In this document: positions 33,552 to 42,904 of the stretch, piece by piece
Position numbering within the stretch: position 1 is the first letter of the stretch
How the letters are laid out: every line of letters begins with the position of its first letter
Source of the DNA: CALBPI01 sp039821605
GTDB lineage: Bacteria > Pseudomonadota > Gammaproteobacteria > Steroidobacterales > Woeseiaceae
Direction of reading: 5' to 3'
DNA length: 64,000 bases
NCBI GenBank assembly: GCA_039821605.1
Contig: JBCBNV010000001.1
Location: forward strand, 310,001 to 374,000
Notes under the pieces: model-generated
What the model saw: the letters and a program-made list of their open reading frames with translations, nothing else
Told to the model about the DNA's origin: nothing
Database searches by the model: none
Program-made: the position numbers and the translations under genes

Positions 33552-33978
33552 GAACCCGGGAGAAATCTTTGAACGATCTTCAAATCCAAATTCCTACGCG
33601 TGTGACTGCATCAGAAATTCTCTCAAAGGCGATGTAATTGCAACTCACCTGCGAGCGCAACAAAGCCAGTCCAGCCTAACTAGCTGTCATGAGACCTCGA
33701 TCTGTCCCATTCGAGTGATTCCTGGAGTAAACGAAACGCCAAAGGCCACGCTCTGGCCAATCTGTCGCGTTTTCGAAAAAGGGTCGGCGAACTGTCAGTA
33801 GAAGTCTTGAAGGATACCGTGGCGAGTTAGCCGGAGATGTACAGCTATTCCCGAAGATTCTTCTTTGCGCCCCGCGGGAATACAGAAGAATTGAGCGCAA
33901 TAAGCAGACGAGGGTGAGCACATCCCGCCACGGCCGGACTCCTAAGCGGAGACGGGCGCCCCAGCGGCGCCGTCAAAT
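33552..33978. other. 427-bp spacer without recognisable gene
   Basis: Between the edge of the second cassette cluster and the diguanylate cyclase gene. Short frames exist on both strands, but none has a ribosome binding site or recognisable protein pattern. GCCTAAC recurs at 33674-33680 without a partner. It may hold the remains of a decayed cassette. Confidence 0.4.
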
Positions 33979-35214
33979 CTACTGAGAAACGCCCCCGATG
34001 CGTTTCCGAATTGGAGTGCCCCGGAACGCCCCGGTCACGATGTTCTCGTAACCGTCGCGCTCAATAACGACGCGATTACGGCCGCGGTTCTTCGCGGTGT
34101 AAAGCGCCTCATCGGCGAACTGCAAGAGACTGCGCGATGAACGCTCGGCCTGCGGTTGCACCAGCACGCCGCCAACACTGGCGGTGAGCTCGCCGGCGAC
34201 TGGCGAGCGTTCGTGATCGATCCCCAGGCCCTGCACGCCGAGCACGAGGCGCTCGCCGGTTGCGACCAGATGGTCGTGCGTGCAGTTGTAGAACAACACG
34301 GCGAATTCCTCACCACCGATACGTGCGGCGATGTCGAACGGTCGCGTCGTCACGCAACGCAGCACCGTGCCGATGGCGGCCAGGCAGCGGTCGCCGGCCT
34401 GGTGACCGTAGTGGTCGTTGTAGGGTTTGAAGTGGTCCACGTCGAGCAACAGCAGACCGACGGGCCTTCCTTCGCGGATGCCCTGCTGCCAGAGCATGGT
34501 TAAGGCCTCGTCGAAAGCGCGGCGGTTCTTGAGCTGCGTCAGCGCGTCGTGGTTGCCGATCTCCTCGAGCACTTTGCGCTGCAGAAACGCTGTGCGTTGG
34601 CTGTGTTCGAGGCTGTAGATGAAGACGCAGGCGAGCGCCGTGGCCGTCAACATGATGGGCGCTTCAACCTGGATCACGGTGATCGGCGCACCCGCGTAGA
34701 CGAGGTTGGCGACAAACACGAGTGAGAGGACCGAGCCGACGGCGACGAGTTGCCAGAACATCAGTCCCATAAGCATGTAGACGCCGAAAAAGCCTGTCAG
34801 CATGCTGATGAAGGCGTGCACGTTCCCTGCGGAGACCATCGTGGCAACGTTGAATGCGCCGACGGCGCCAAGAATCGCGAGCAGCACGGGCGCTGCGGTC
34901 AGCCAGTACCGCGCGTACACGGTCCGGATCAGGGCGGTGAGCAGCAGAACGACGGCAAACGGGCGAAAGACCCAATCTCGCAGGTCGTCTGCGATTTTCG
35001 GTACGGCGACGCCATGCGCATCGGAACCGGTGACGAAGATGTGCCAAAGGGTGAAAACAAACGCCACAAGCAGGCTCGCGATCACGCGATTGCGGATCGT
35101 GGCCAGGTGTTCTAATCGGTAGTCGCGTTCCAGCTCCGGTTCGAAACGCAACGTTGGAAAACGACGTTTGAGCTGGCGCGCGTAACGCGATTCCTTTGGC
35201 GCGTTGTCGGTCAC
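33979..35214 (-). CDS. Membrane diguanylate cyclase (GGDEF)
   Basis: 411 residues from a GTG start. About six membrane helices in the N-terminal 200 residues (VIASLLVAFVFTLWHIFV, ALACVFIYSL). The GGDEF domain has LLLDVDHFKPYNDHYGHQAG, the active-site loop RIGGEEFAVLF (GGEEF is active) and the inhibitory I-site RPFD five residues before it. It should make cyclic di-GMP from GTP under product inhibition. The sensory input is unknown. A decayed fragment of a close paralogue lies directly upstream. Confidence 0.9.
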   Translation of the reverse strand: MTDNAPKESRYARQLKRRFPTLRFEPELERDYRLEHLATIRNRVIASLLVAFVFTLWHIFVTGSDAHGVAVPKIADDLRDWVFRPFAVVLLLTALIRTVYARYWLTAAPVLLAILGAVGAFNVATMVSAGNVHAFISMLTGFFGVYMLMGLMFWQLVAVGSVLSLVFVANLVYAGAPITVIQVEAPIMLTATALACVFIYSLEHSQRTAFLQRKVLEEIGNHDALTQLKNRRAFDEALTMLWQQGIREGRPVGLLLLDVDHFKPYNDHYGHQAGDRCLAAIGTVLRCVTTRPFDIAARIGGEEFAVLFYNCTHDHLVATGERLVLGVQGLGIDHERSPVAGELTASVGGVLVQPQAERSSRSLLQFADEALYTAKNRGRNRVVIERDGYENIVTGAFRGTPIRKRIGGVSQ

Positions 35215-35354
35215 TGGTGGCTTCGGGTCCCCTAGATGGCGCCAGCTTCCGGGTTTTATGTCAGCAACTCTACCGACCTCATCACGCTTTCAGAGGCGGG
35301 GCATTATGTCGTAGACGGGTCTGGTCGGGGCGTCACATATCGCGCCGCGCATTC

Positions 35355-35545
35355 AAGCCGGTTCGAAACGCGCCTGTCACCACGGCGCCGGTCGGCGATG
35401 CCGCATGGGGCATGGCAAGCGCCTGCCTGGTGTCCATCGTGGTCGTTGTAGTGTTTGAAGTGATCCACGTCGAGCAGGTGCAGTCCGATCGGTTGGCCGT
35501 CGCGCGTGCCTTGTTGCCAGAGCAAGGCAATCGCCTCGTCGCTCC
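35355..35545 (-). pseudogene. Decayed partial duplicate of the diguanylate cyclase gene
   Basis: The minus strand encodes MLWQQGTRDGQPIGLHLLDV followed by DHFKHYNDHDGHQAG, nearly the same as the intact neighbour (MLWQQGIREGRPVGLLLLDV). It then jumps to VVTGAFRTGLNARR, similar to the neighbour's C-terminus (IVTGAFRG). The active-site loop between these parts is deleted and there is no start region. This is the remnant of a tandem duplication followed by deletion. Confidence 0.65.
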
Positions 35546-35678
35546 CCGTTCGCGTGCGTTCAGTCTTTCAGGCAGTCGCCTAGCCCGCGATGACGATGCT
35601 AGTGGAACCAGGCAGTGTGATCTAGCGCGGGATGCAGGCAAGACCATTATGGTTAATTTGGCGGCAGCCAATGCGCCC

Positions 35679-36227
35679 TCAAGCGCGTTCTTCGATCTGC
35701 TCAAGCATGGCGCTGCCGAATGCCGTGACACCGTCCCAGTCGGTGTACTCGTAATCGCGGCTGGTATCGACATCGTCGCTGTAGTGGGCGGCTTTGCGAC
35801 GCATGATGAACCGCAGTAACGGGTTGTACTGGGTGTAGAGCAACGCACCTGCAATCGCGTTCACGGTGACGGGATGCCAGCCGGTTTCACGCGTGAATGC
35901 CTCGAGCAAGTGGTCGACGTCCCGTTTCGATTCCGGTGTGTCGCCTGCGGCACTCAAGCTCACCGAGAAAAATGCCGTTGGTAGCTGCTCGAGATCCGCG
36001 CGATGGCGCTGCACGAAACGCACGACGTGTGCGTCGTGTTTGCCCAGGTGTACCGACGAACCGATGATCACACCGTCGAATGCCTCGATGCGCAGGTCTT
36101 CGCTGACGCGTCGCGCCTCGACCGTGTGCACGTTGGCGCCACCGGCTTCGAGAGTGGTCTCAATGTGGCGCGCAATCTTGGCGGTCTGCCCCTCACGCGT
36201 GCCGTAGAGCAACAGGATATTTGGCAT
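35679..36227 (-). CDS. HemG-like flavodoxin-domain protein
   Basis: 182 residues from the ATG at 36227, the usual size of HemG. The flavodoxin FMN site ILLLYGTREGQTAKIARHIE is at the N-terminus. FDGVIIGSSVHLGKHDAHVV and AFFSVSLSAAGDTPE match flavin-dependent protoporphyrinogen IX dehydrogenase, which oxidises protoporphyrinogen in haem synthesis with quinone as acceptor. The long inserted region NPLLRFIMRRKA is also seen in HemG. No other haem genes are nearby. Confidence 0.75.
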   Translation of the reverse strand: MPNILLLYGTREGQTAKIARHIETTLEAGGANVHTVEARRVSEDLRIEAFDGVIIGSSVHLGKHDAHVVRFVQRHRADLEQLPTAFFSVSLSAAGDTPESKRDVDHLLEAFTRETGWHPVTVNAIAGALLYTQYNPLLRFIMRRKAAHYSDDVDTSRDYEYTDWDGVTAFGSAMLEQIEERA

Positions 36228-36314
36228 CGGGGCTCCCAAAGGCTGCCCCGTTACTCTAGCGAGTCTGCGTGGCCTCTCAATACGGGCTTGCCGAATCGCG
36301 CGGCCAGGACGACG

Positions 36315-37400
36315 CTATCCCGTGGTGGCGACGAAGTGGGCCTCGGGGTGGCGCGCCAGCAGGCGTTGTGACCAGACTTCCAGCTGCCCCTTTTCAACGA
36401 GCGAGACGACGCAGCCACCGAACCCACCACCTGTCAGTCGAGAACCGACAGCGCCCTGTTCGACGGCGTCGGCGACCAGGTAGTCGATGGCGGGCAACGA
36501 CATCTCGAAGTCCTTGCACATCGAGCGGTGGCTTTCGATCATGAGCTCACCGAGAGCTTCGATGTTGCCCTGACGCATGGCGGCGGCGGCAGCCATTACG
36601 CGCTGTTGTTCCGTGACGCAGTGGCGCGCGCGCCTGCGCAGCGCGAGATCGACGCGGGGCTTGTCCTTGATCGTGGCCAGGTCGAGCGTGCAAAGCGCCC
36701 TGGTATTGAAGGCTTGCTCCGCGCGCCGGCATTCCTCGGCGCGCCGGGCGTAGCGACCGTCGCTGAGCTCGCGCGTGATGCCGCTGTGGATGATCGCGAA
36801 AGTGTGCGACGTCGGCAGTGCAATGAGTTTGTGCGTCAGCCGCGTCGTGTCGAGCAGGATCGCGTGGCCGGGCTCACCGACGGCAACCGTGAACTGGTCC
36901 ATGATGCCGCAGGGCACGCCGATGTACTCGCGTTCCACGCGCTGAGCGAGCATAGCGATGTCGATGTCGCCCAGCAGGCAGTGCTCATCGTAGGAGCGCA
37001 TCGTCTTGAGCAACGCGACGAGCAGGGCTGCCGAGGAACTGAGCCCGGCGCCGCTTGGAATATCCGAGTGAATGGCGATGTCTGCGCCGCCCTTCAGCAG
37101 ACCGGTTTCATTGCCCATCTGCACAGCGGCCAGCGCGTGGTCCGACCAGTCGCCGCGCATGACGTCACTGAGATCGCGCGGCGGCGTGTCGGGAAAGCCG
37201 TTGGTCGCGACGCGGATCGTGTTGTCTTCACGCGGCCGCATGGCCACGCGCAGCGTCATGGCCAAGGTGGCGGGCAGCACCGAGCCGCCGTTGTAGTCGA
37301 GGTGTTCGCCGATGAGATTGACACGGCCGGGTGCGGCGCCCTCGAGCGTCGGTGTGGTGTCGAACGATTCAACAAACAGCTGCAGCAGGTCCCGGTTCAC
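36315..37400 (-). CDS. galK: Galactokinase
   Basis: 361 residues from a GTG start. It phosphorylates galactose to galactose-1-phosphate. The galactokinase signature GRVNLIGEHLDYNGG is at about residues 25-39. The ATP-binding loop IPSGAGLSSSAALLVALL and the GHMP motif 3 RLTGGGFGGCVVSL are intact, and the catalytic Asp is in CGIMDQFTV. The neighbouring alpha-galactosidase would supply its substrate. The pair, 43 bp apart on the same strand, looks like an operon for alpha-galactosides. Confidence 0.93.
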   Translation of the reverse strand: MNRDLLQLFVESFDTTPTLEGAAPGRVNLIGEHLDYNGGSVLPATLAMTLRVAMRPREDNTIRVATNGFPDTPPRDLSDVMRGDWSDHALAAVQMGNETGLLKGGADIAIHSDIPSGAGLSSSAALLVALLKTMRSYDEHCLLGDIDIAMLAQRVEREYIGVPCGIMDQFTVAVGEPGHAILLDTTRLTHKLIALPTSHTFAIIHSGITRELSDGRYARRAEECRRAEQAFNTRALCTLDLATIKDKPRVDLALRRRARHCVTEQQRVMAAAAAMRQGNIEALGELMIESHRSMCKDFEMSLPAIDYLVADAVEQGAVGSRLTGGGFGGCVVSLVEKGQLEVWSQRLLARHPEAHFVATTG

Positions 37401-37443
37401 GGGGCCAGTGTACGCAAAGCGGTTTGGCCCTGGCTATGCAGGA

Positions 37444-39594
37444 CTACCCGGCGATCGCCTCAAAGTGAAAAACCAGGCAGACATCGGGGTAGGTGAGCGG
37501 CAACTGGAGGCCGTGCTGGCGGATGGACTCACCAGAGAACAGCGCGCCATCGCCGCTGAGACTCGCGGCGTCGACGATCGAGGGTGTCGTGATGGAAGCG
37601 CCGTCGCGCGGCCAGACGAGTTTCAGCCGGTAGTGCTGCGCATCGTCGAGACCGGGTACGCGCAGTCGTGGCGGCAGCGTTGAGGCGTGCCCGTCGAGCG
37701 TTGCGCAGGACACCAGAGCCTCTTTCTGATTCGGGGCCACGACCGCAAACGCAGTCAGGTCGGCGCGCGTGTCGATCCGGTAGTGACGCCCTGTGTGGAT
37801 CAGGGCGCGGTGACGTTTGTGCAGCGCGATGGCCGCACGCAGCTTCTCAAGGTCGGCTTCGGTTTCATCGGCAAGGTCGAGCTCGAGCCCCATGTGGCCG
37901 AACATCGCCGTTGCCGCGCGAAACGCCATGCTGTGCGCACGCTGCGTGATGTGACACTGGCGCGGACCAACGTGCGCGCCGCTGACAGCCAGTGGAAACA
38001 GGTGGCTCGCGCCACGCTGAATGCGCTGTCGGTCGCGGGCGTCGTTGTTGTCGGAAATCCAGAGTCGCTCGACCAACGGCAAGACACCGAAGTCGGCGCG
38101 CGCGCCACCCGACGCGCAGCTTTCGATCTCGAGCTCCGGGAACCGCTCGCGGAGTGTGGCCATAAGCGCATATACGGCCCGAACCTGGCGATGCGCGACG
38201 GCGCGGCCCGCACTGCCCGGGTGCTGAACGTCGCGGTTCATGTCCCACTTGATGTAGTCAACGCCATAGGTCGCGATGACGTCGGAGAGGCGCGCCAGGA
38301 GAAAGTCACAGACCTCTCTGCGCGTGAGGTCGAGCGCCAACTGATTGCGTGCCGGCAGCGTCTCGATGCCGTCAACGGAGAGCACCCAGTCGGGATGTTG
38401 CCGAAACAACTCGGAGTCCGGGTTGACCATCTCGGGCTCAAACCAGAGTCCCAGTGTCATGCCCCGTTCGCGGACCCGGGCTGCGATGCGGTGCAAGCCG
38501 TCGGGGTAGACCTCCTCGGACACCCACCAGTCGCCCAGGCCGCGGCCGTCGTCGCGCCGCGAACCAAACCAGCCATCGTCGAGGACGAAGCGCTCGGCGC
38601 CAACCGCTGCTGCACGATCGACGAGATCCAGAATGCGCGCCTCGTCGTGGTCGAAGTACATCGCCTCCCAGGTGTTGAAATGCACGGGGCGGGGTTTGCT
38701 GAGCCCGCCACCGCCGCCGGCGTGCTTCAGTGCATGCGCGTGAAAGCGAGACGAGAGCGTTGAAAGCCCGTCATCGGACCATGCGGCGAGCAGCGCCGGT
38801 GATTCATAGACATCACCCGCGTTAAGCATCATCTCGCCGGGAAAAAACAGCTCGCCGAGTTGGGCAAACGCGCGGCCGTCGTTGTGCCGGTCGATGCGCA
38901 CGCGGTGATTGCCGCTCCAGGCCAGGTGGAAGGCCGCGACGCCACCTTGCGACTCATTAGTGTCCGGCTCCCGTGCGATGACCAGCGGCACATGCTCGTG
39001 GCTCGTCCGGCCACGCAGGTTGTCACGCACCACGCTGCCTTGGAAGGCGTCGACGTCCTGGCGCTGAAACTCGCCGGCCCATCGTCCCGTGAAGGAGGTC
39101 AGCGACTGCAGCCGATCATCGAGTGGCACGCACAACGCGGCGCACCAGTCGACGCTCAGCACGGCGTCGCCAAGGTTCTCGACGGCCGTTTGCGCGCTGA
39201 GCACGTGTGAGTCGACATCGAGCTCGAGCGTGTAGGTCACGCGGACCGATGCATTGGCGTCTTCGCACACCACGGCCATGCCATTGGTCGGCGTCGACGC
39301 CGAAGAAATGACCGCCAGACAGGTCGCCCAATGCTCCCCATTACGGTGGAGCCTCAAACCGGGTGGGCCTGCGAGTCCGGCGCCAAGTTCATTGGACAGG
39401 GAGTCGGGCACGTCAACGCTCGGACCGCCGTGTGTCCACTGGCGCGTCGCAAGCGTCGCCAGTTCTTGCGGGTCTGCGTGCCGAAGTCGCGCACCCCAGT
39501 AGACAATGCGCGGCCGACCGCCTGGCGTGACATCGACAATGAGTTCGGTTTCGTCCGTGGTCAGTCGGCGTACACTTGGAGTCCCGAATTTCAT
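37444..39594 (-). CDS. GH36 alpha-galactosidase
   Basis: 716 residues from the ATG at 39594. It hydrolyses terminal alpha-galactosyl residues of sugars such as melibiose or raffinose. GH36 signatures are the nucleophile Asp in DYIKWDMNRDVQHPG and the acid/base Asp in ERLWISDNNDARDRQRIQR. Others are RFVLDDGWFGSRRDDGRGLG and LGLWFEPEMVNPDS. No signal peptide is visible, so it should act in the cytoplasm. Its length fits the family, and it precedes galK in the same direction. Confidence 0.92.
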   Translation of the reverse strand: MKFGTPSVRRLTTDETELIVDVTPGGRPRIVYWGARLRHADPQELATLATRQWTHGGPSVDVPDSLSNELGAGLAGPPGLRLHRNGEHWATCLAVISSASTPTNGMAVVCEDANASVRVTYTLELDVDSHVLSAQTAVENLGDAVLSVDWCAALCVPLDDRLQSLTSFTGRWAGEFQRQDVDAFQGSVVRDNLRGRTSHEHVPLVIAREPDTNESQGGVAAFHLAWSGNHRVRIDRHNDGRAFAQLGELFFPGEMMLNAGDVYESPALLAAWSDDGLSTLSSRFHAHALKHAGGGGGLSKPRPVHFNTWEAMYFDHDEARILDLVDRAAAVGAERFVLDDGWFGSRRDDGRGLGDWWVSEEVYPDGLHRIAARVRERGMTLGLWFEPEMVNPDSELFRQHPDWVLSVDGIETLPARNQLALDLTRREVCDFLLARLSDVIATYGVDYIKWDMNRDVQHPGSAGRAVAHRQVRAVYALMATLRERFPELEIESCASGGARADFGVLPLVERLWISDNNDARDRQRIQRGASHLFPLAVSGAHVGPRQCHITQRAHSMAFRAATAMFGHMGLELDLADETEADLEKLRAAIALHKRHRALIHTGRHYRIDTRADLTAFAVVAPNQKEALVSCATLDGHASTLPPRLRVPGLDDAQHYRLKLVWPRDGASITTPSIVDAASLSGDGALFSGESIRQHGLQLPLTYPDVCLVFHFEAIAG

Positions 39595-39632
39595 CGGCCC
39601 AATGGTATGACAGAACGCAGGTCGCATCGCGC

Positions 39633-41183
39633 ATGACCGACACAGCATCACCCCGCCGTTGGACGCCATTGACGCTGGCGGCCGTCGTGCTGCCGATGAT
39701 GCTCATCTACATCGCCATCATGCGCATCGATGCCGCTAACGCGGATCTCGAGATCACGAAGCATCAGGTCGGTCCTACACCCGTCACGGTGTACTGGGCC
39801 GACGCCGCGCCGCGTGACGGCGCGATGCCCGTCGTGATCATCGCGCACGGTTTCGCGGGCTCGCAGCAGCTCATGCAGCCGTTTGCCGTGACGCTCGCCA
39901 AGAGCGGGTATGTCGCCGTGACCTTCGACTTCTACGGCCACGGCCGCAACCTGCGGGCGCTCGCGGGTGACGTCACCGAGGTCGAGGGCGCAACGCGTGA
40001 GCTCGTCGTGCAGATGGGCGAGGTCGTCGATTGGGCGCGCCGTCTGCCCGGCACCGGCCGCGGACTCTCGTTGCTGGGCCACTCCATGGCGTCAGATGTG
40101 GTTGTGCGCTATGCGCAGCAGGACCTGCGCGTTGACGGCACGGTGGCCGTGTCCATGTTCTCGCCTGCGGTCACAGCCGATTCGCCCGGCAATCTGCTCG
40201 TCATCGTGGGCGGGCTCGAGCGTTTCCTGAAACAAGAGGCCTTGCGGGTACTTGGGCTTGTCACAGACGACCCCGTGGCGGGCGTCACGGTCGGTGACTT
40301 CGATGAGGGCACGGCGCGTCGCGTGGCCGTCGCCGGCGGCGTCGAGCACGTGGGCGTGCTCTACAGCGTCGAGAGCATGCGCGAGGCCTCACAGTGGCTC
40401 AATACAATGAATCGCATGCACCCGCCGACCTACGCGGACGCGCGCGGGTTGGCCATCGTGTTGCTCGTGCTCGGGATCGTGCTGCTGGCCTGGCCGCTGT
40501 CGCGCGTGCTGCCCACCGTGTCCGAACCCGCGGCTGGCGCGGCGCTGCACTGGAAGCAATTGTTGCCCGCAGCGCTCATCCCGGCTATCGGCACACCGTT
40601 GCTGCTGGCGCCGTTCCCGGCCGACTTCCTGGGCGTGCTCGTGGGCGGCTACCTGGCCGTGCACTTTCTCGTCTACGGCGTGCTGACCGCGCTGTGCCTC
40701 TGGTGGCTGGGACGCGGACGCGTCGGGCCGAAGCGAACGACGAACTGGGTCGCACTCGGGGTTGCCGCAGTTGCTGCCACCGCATACGTCGCGGGCGTCG
40801 TCGCCTGGTTCATGGACGCGCAGGTGACGTCGTTCGCCATCACGCCGCCGCGCGTGCCCATCGCATTGACGATGTTTGCGGGCACGCTTTGCTATTTCCT
40901 GACCGACGAGTGGCTCACGCGTGGGGCAGGGCACGCGCGCGGCGGCCACCTGTTCACGCGTTTTTGCTTCCTGCTCTCGTTGGGGCTGGCCGTGGCGTTG
41001 TCGTTCGAGGACCTGTTCTTCCTCGTGATCATCGCCGGCATCATCGTCATCTACTTCTTCGTGTACGGTCTATTCAGCCGCTGGATCTACTCGGCCACGG
41101 GCCACCCGGCCGTCAGTGCGCTGGCCAATGCCGTGGCGTTCGCCTGGGCACTCGCGGCCGTGTTCCCCATGTTGTCGGGCTGA
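39633..41183 (+). CDS. Membrane-bound alpha/beta hydrolase
   Basis: 516 residues from the ATG at 39633. One N-terminal helix (LTLAAVVLPMMLIYIAIM) anchors an alpha/beta hydrolase domain. The domain has the oxyanion segment PVVIIAHGFAGSQQLMQ and the nucleophile elbow LLGHSMASDVVVRYAQ. The C-terminal 200 residues contain about six more membrane helices (GLAIVLLVLGIVLLAWPL, DFLGVLVGGYLAVHFLVYG). The fusion is unusual and the substrate unknown. It is divergent from the alpha-galactosidase with only 38 bp between starts. Confidence 0.75.
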   Translation: MTDTASPRRWTPLTLAAVVLPMMLIYIAIMRIDAANADLEITKHQVGPTPVTVYWADAAPRDGAMPVVIIAHGFAGSQQLMQPFAVTLAKSGYVAVTFDFYGHGRNLRALAGDVTEVEGATRELVVQMGEVVDWARRLPGTGRGLSLLGHSMASDVVVRYAQQDLRVDGTVAVSMFSPAVTADSPGNLLVIVGGLERFLKQEALRVLGLVTDDPVAGVTVGDFDEGTARRVAVAGGVEHVGVLYSVESMREASQWLNTMNRMHPPTYADARGLAIVLLVLGIVLLAWPLSRVLPTVSEPAAGAALHWKQLLPAALIPAIGTPLLLAPFPADFLGVLVGGYLAVHFLVYGVLTALCLWWLGRGRVGPKRTTNWVALGVAAVAATAYVAGVVAWFMDAQVTSFAITPPRVPIALTMFAGTLCYFLTDEWLTRGAGHARGGHLFTRFCFLLSLGLAVALSFEDLFFLVIIAGIIVIYFFVYGLFSRWIYSATGHPAVSALANAVAFAWALAAVFPMLSG

Positions 41184-41302
41184 CTGACGGCACTGCCCGA
41201 GCGTGATTGCCATCTCGATCTGCGGTCACTGCCGATTGCCAAAATTGTTACCGCTGTAAGGACTTAAGTGCGCCGTGCCAGTTTGTTGGGCATGTCGCGC
41301 GC

Positions 41303-41329
41303 TGCGATGCGCCGCAATGGTGCATCGCA
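41303..41329. promoter_or_regulatory. NtrC-like enhancer dyad
   Basis: TGCGATGCGCC and GGTGCATCGCA flank GCAAT and form a dyad with one mismatch. Its core TGCGCC-N5-GGTGCA is one base off the NtrC consensus TGCACC-N5-GGTGCA. It is about 85 bp upstream of the sigma-54 promoter, a normal distance for an activator of this class. Confidence 0.65.
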
Positions 41330-41410
41330 TCAATCTCGGGCGCCGGCCCGTCCCCGATCGTTTCGCCCCAGAGGCTTGTGACAGCAGCGTTTCAGCGCTG
41401 CGGCCGTGGC

Positions 41411-41427
41411 TTGGCACGGCCCTTGCT
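41411..41427 (+). promoter_or_regulatory. Sigma-54 (RpoN) promoter
   Basis: TTGGCACGGCCCTTGCT matches the -24/-12 consensus YTGGCACGrNNNTTGCW at every defined base, with GG and GC exactly 10 bp apart. Transcription would start around 41438, about 47 bp before the porin ATG. Confidence 0.85.
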
Positions 41428-41484
41428 ATGTCCCCCGTGCGGCGCGAGCCGTGACTGCAAGAACGAGTAAACCAGGAAATCACA

Positions 41485-42210
41485 ATGACCAACCTCAGGA
41501 ACACTGCCGCCCTGACCGGGCTCGCCACGCTGATGCTGGCCGCCGCGCCACAAGCCAGCGCAGACGACCTCTCTGCGAATGTCGGCATCTCCAACAACTA
41601 CATCTGGCGCGGCCTGACGCAGACCGAAAACGGCACGGCTGTCTCGGGTGGCATCGACTACGCTGCGGACGGGGGCTTCTACGCCGGCACCTGGGTGTCG
41701 AACGTCAGCTACGCGCCCGGCGACGTGTTCTCCTACGAGCACGACATCTACTTCGGCTACAGCGGCGAGTTCGGTGACGGCATCGGCTACGACTTCGGCT
41801 ACCTCTATTTCAACTACGACAAAGAGGCGGAATTCGATTTCGGTGAGATCTACGGTTCGCTGTCGATCGACGCGTTCACGTTCGGTGTCAACATCGTGAC
41901 GAATACGGAAGCTGACGAAGCCCCGGGCCAGGACTTTGGTTTCGGCGAGACCTTCTACGCCTACGCCGACTACTCCGTCACGGTGCGTGAAGATGTCGAG
42001 CTGGGTTTCCACGTGGGCTACCACGACGGTGACTTCAGTGAGGCGTTCAACGGCGTGCCCGAGGGTTACCTCGACTACGCGCTGTCGCTGTCCAAGGACG
42101 GCTTCACGTTCGCCATCACGGGCACCGATCTCGACGATCCGGGCCCCGACAACCTCGATAACGACGAGATCAAGTTCGTCGTCAGCTATGCCGTCGACTT
42201 CGCACTGTAA
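41485..42210 (+). CDS. TorF-family putative porin
   Basis: 241 residues with a signal peptide (TLMLAAAPQASA). The mature protein begins with LSANVGISNNYIWRGLTQTE and continues as alternating strands ending in aromatic residues (GGFYAGTWVSNVSYAPG, DISFGY-like repeats, FVVSYAVDFAL), typical of a beta-barrel porin of the TorF / TIGR02001 group. Such genes often occur with ammonium transport genes. The sigma-54 promoter with an NtrC-like site upstream fits nitrogen-limited expression. No amtB or glnK is in this window. Confidence 0.8.
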   Translation: MTNLRNTAALTGLATLMLAAAPQASADDLSANVGISNNYIWRGLTQTENGTAVSGGIDYAADGGFYAGTWVSNVSYAPGDVFSYEHDIYFGYSGEFGDGIGYDFGYLYFNYDKEAEFDFGEIYGSLSIDAFTFGVNIVTNTEADEAPGQDFGFGETFYAYADYSVTVREDVELGFHVGYHDGDFSEAFNGVPEGYLDYALSLSKDGFTFAITGTDLDDPGPDNLDNDEIKFVVSYAVDFAL

Positions 42211-42227
42211 GTCCGGCGCATCGAAAG

Positions 42228-42261
42228 CGCCGCGGGACGCGCTTGCGTGCGTCCCGCGGCG
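42228..42261 (+). terminator. Hairpin after porin gene
   Basis: CGCCGCGGGACGC and GCGTCCCGCGGCG form a 13-bp perfect stem with an 8-nt loop, 18 bp after the porin stop. There is no T-tract, so it may be a terminator or a transcript-stabilising hairpin. Confidence 0.55.
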
Positions 42262-42490
42262 ATTCGTCTAGAGCACGTCGCCGTTCGCGTCGATGGCTTT
42301 GAGCTGATGCGCGTCTGCGCCGATTCAGCTCGGATCCGTGAAACCGATACCGCATCGATTTTGCGTCACTTCCCGATCACCGGGCGCTGTTGCACCTACC
42401 CAGTCCCCTCAAGAACAGTACCGGACGACGTCCATCGCATGGCGGCGCGCGCCGATTGCGCGATAATCGGGGCATGCGGGGTGCGCCGAC

Positions 42491-42904
42491 GTGAAAAAGA
42501 TGATTGCCGCCTATGCGGTTGTACTCGTTGGGCTGGCGTCCGTGCTCGAGTGGCTCGAGTACCGGTTTCTCATGCGCAGCCTGCCGACCTCAGGCGTCAT
42601 CGGTCTCGTGGCGCTCATCTTTATCGCGCTGGGTATCTGGGTGGGCCTTAGAGTGGCCCGGCGCGATCGGCCCGGGCCCTTCGAGATCAATGATCGCGCG
42701 CTGGCGTCGCTCGGTATCTCCGAGCGTGAATACGCGGTGCTCGAGCAGCTCGCGGCCGGGCAGTCGAACAAGGAAATTGCGCGCGAGCTTGGCATTTCTC
42801 CCAATACGGTCAAGACGCACGTGGCACGGCTGTATGCGAAGCTATCCGTGTCGAAGCGCACCGAGGCCGTCAACAAGTCGCGGGAGCTCAAGCTGATTCC
42901 GTAG
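42491..42904 (+). CDS. Membrane-tethered LuxR-type HTH protein
   Basis: 137 residues from a GTG start. Two membrane helices (KKMIAAYAVVLVGLASVLEW and SGVIGLVALIFIALGIWVGL) are joined to a C-terminal LuxR/GerE helix-turn-helix. The HTH is LGISEREYAVLEQLAAGQSN followed by KEIARELGISPNTVKTHVAR. There is no receiver or autoinducer domain, so signal reception would have to occur in or at the membrane. The pairing with the DUF4199 protein 100 bp downstream suggests one unit. Confidence 0.8.
   Translation: MKKMIAAYAVVLVGLASVLEWLEYRFLMRSLPTSGVIGLVALIFIALGIWVGLRVARRDRPGPFEINDRALASLGISEREYAVLEQLAAGQSNKEIARELGISPNTVKTHVARLYAKLSVSKRTEAVNKSRELKLIP

Larger units (their letters stand above)
41184..41484. 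other. 301-bp regulatory region before the porin gene
   Basis: No gene is seen here. It contains an NtrC-like dyad at 41303-41329 and a sigma-54 promoter at 41411-41427, listed separately. Confidence 0.7.

Noticed and set aside
33674..33680. Extra GCCTAAC heptamer downstream of the second cassette cluster
   Set aside because: No partner half-site or arms are found nearby, so it is not called as an attC site.
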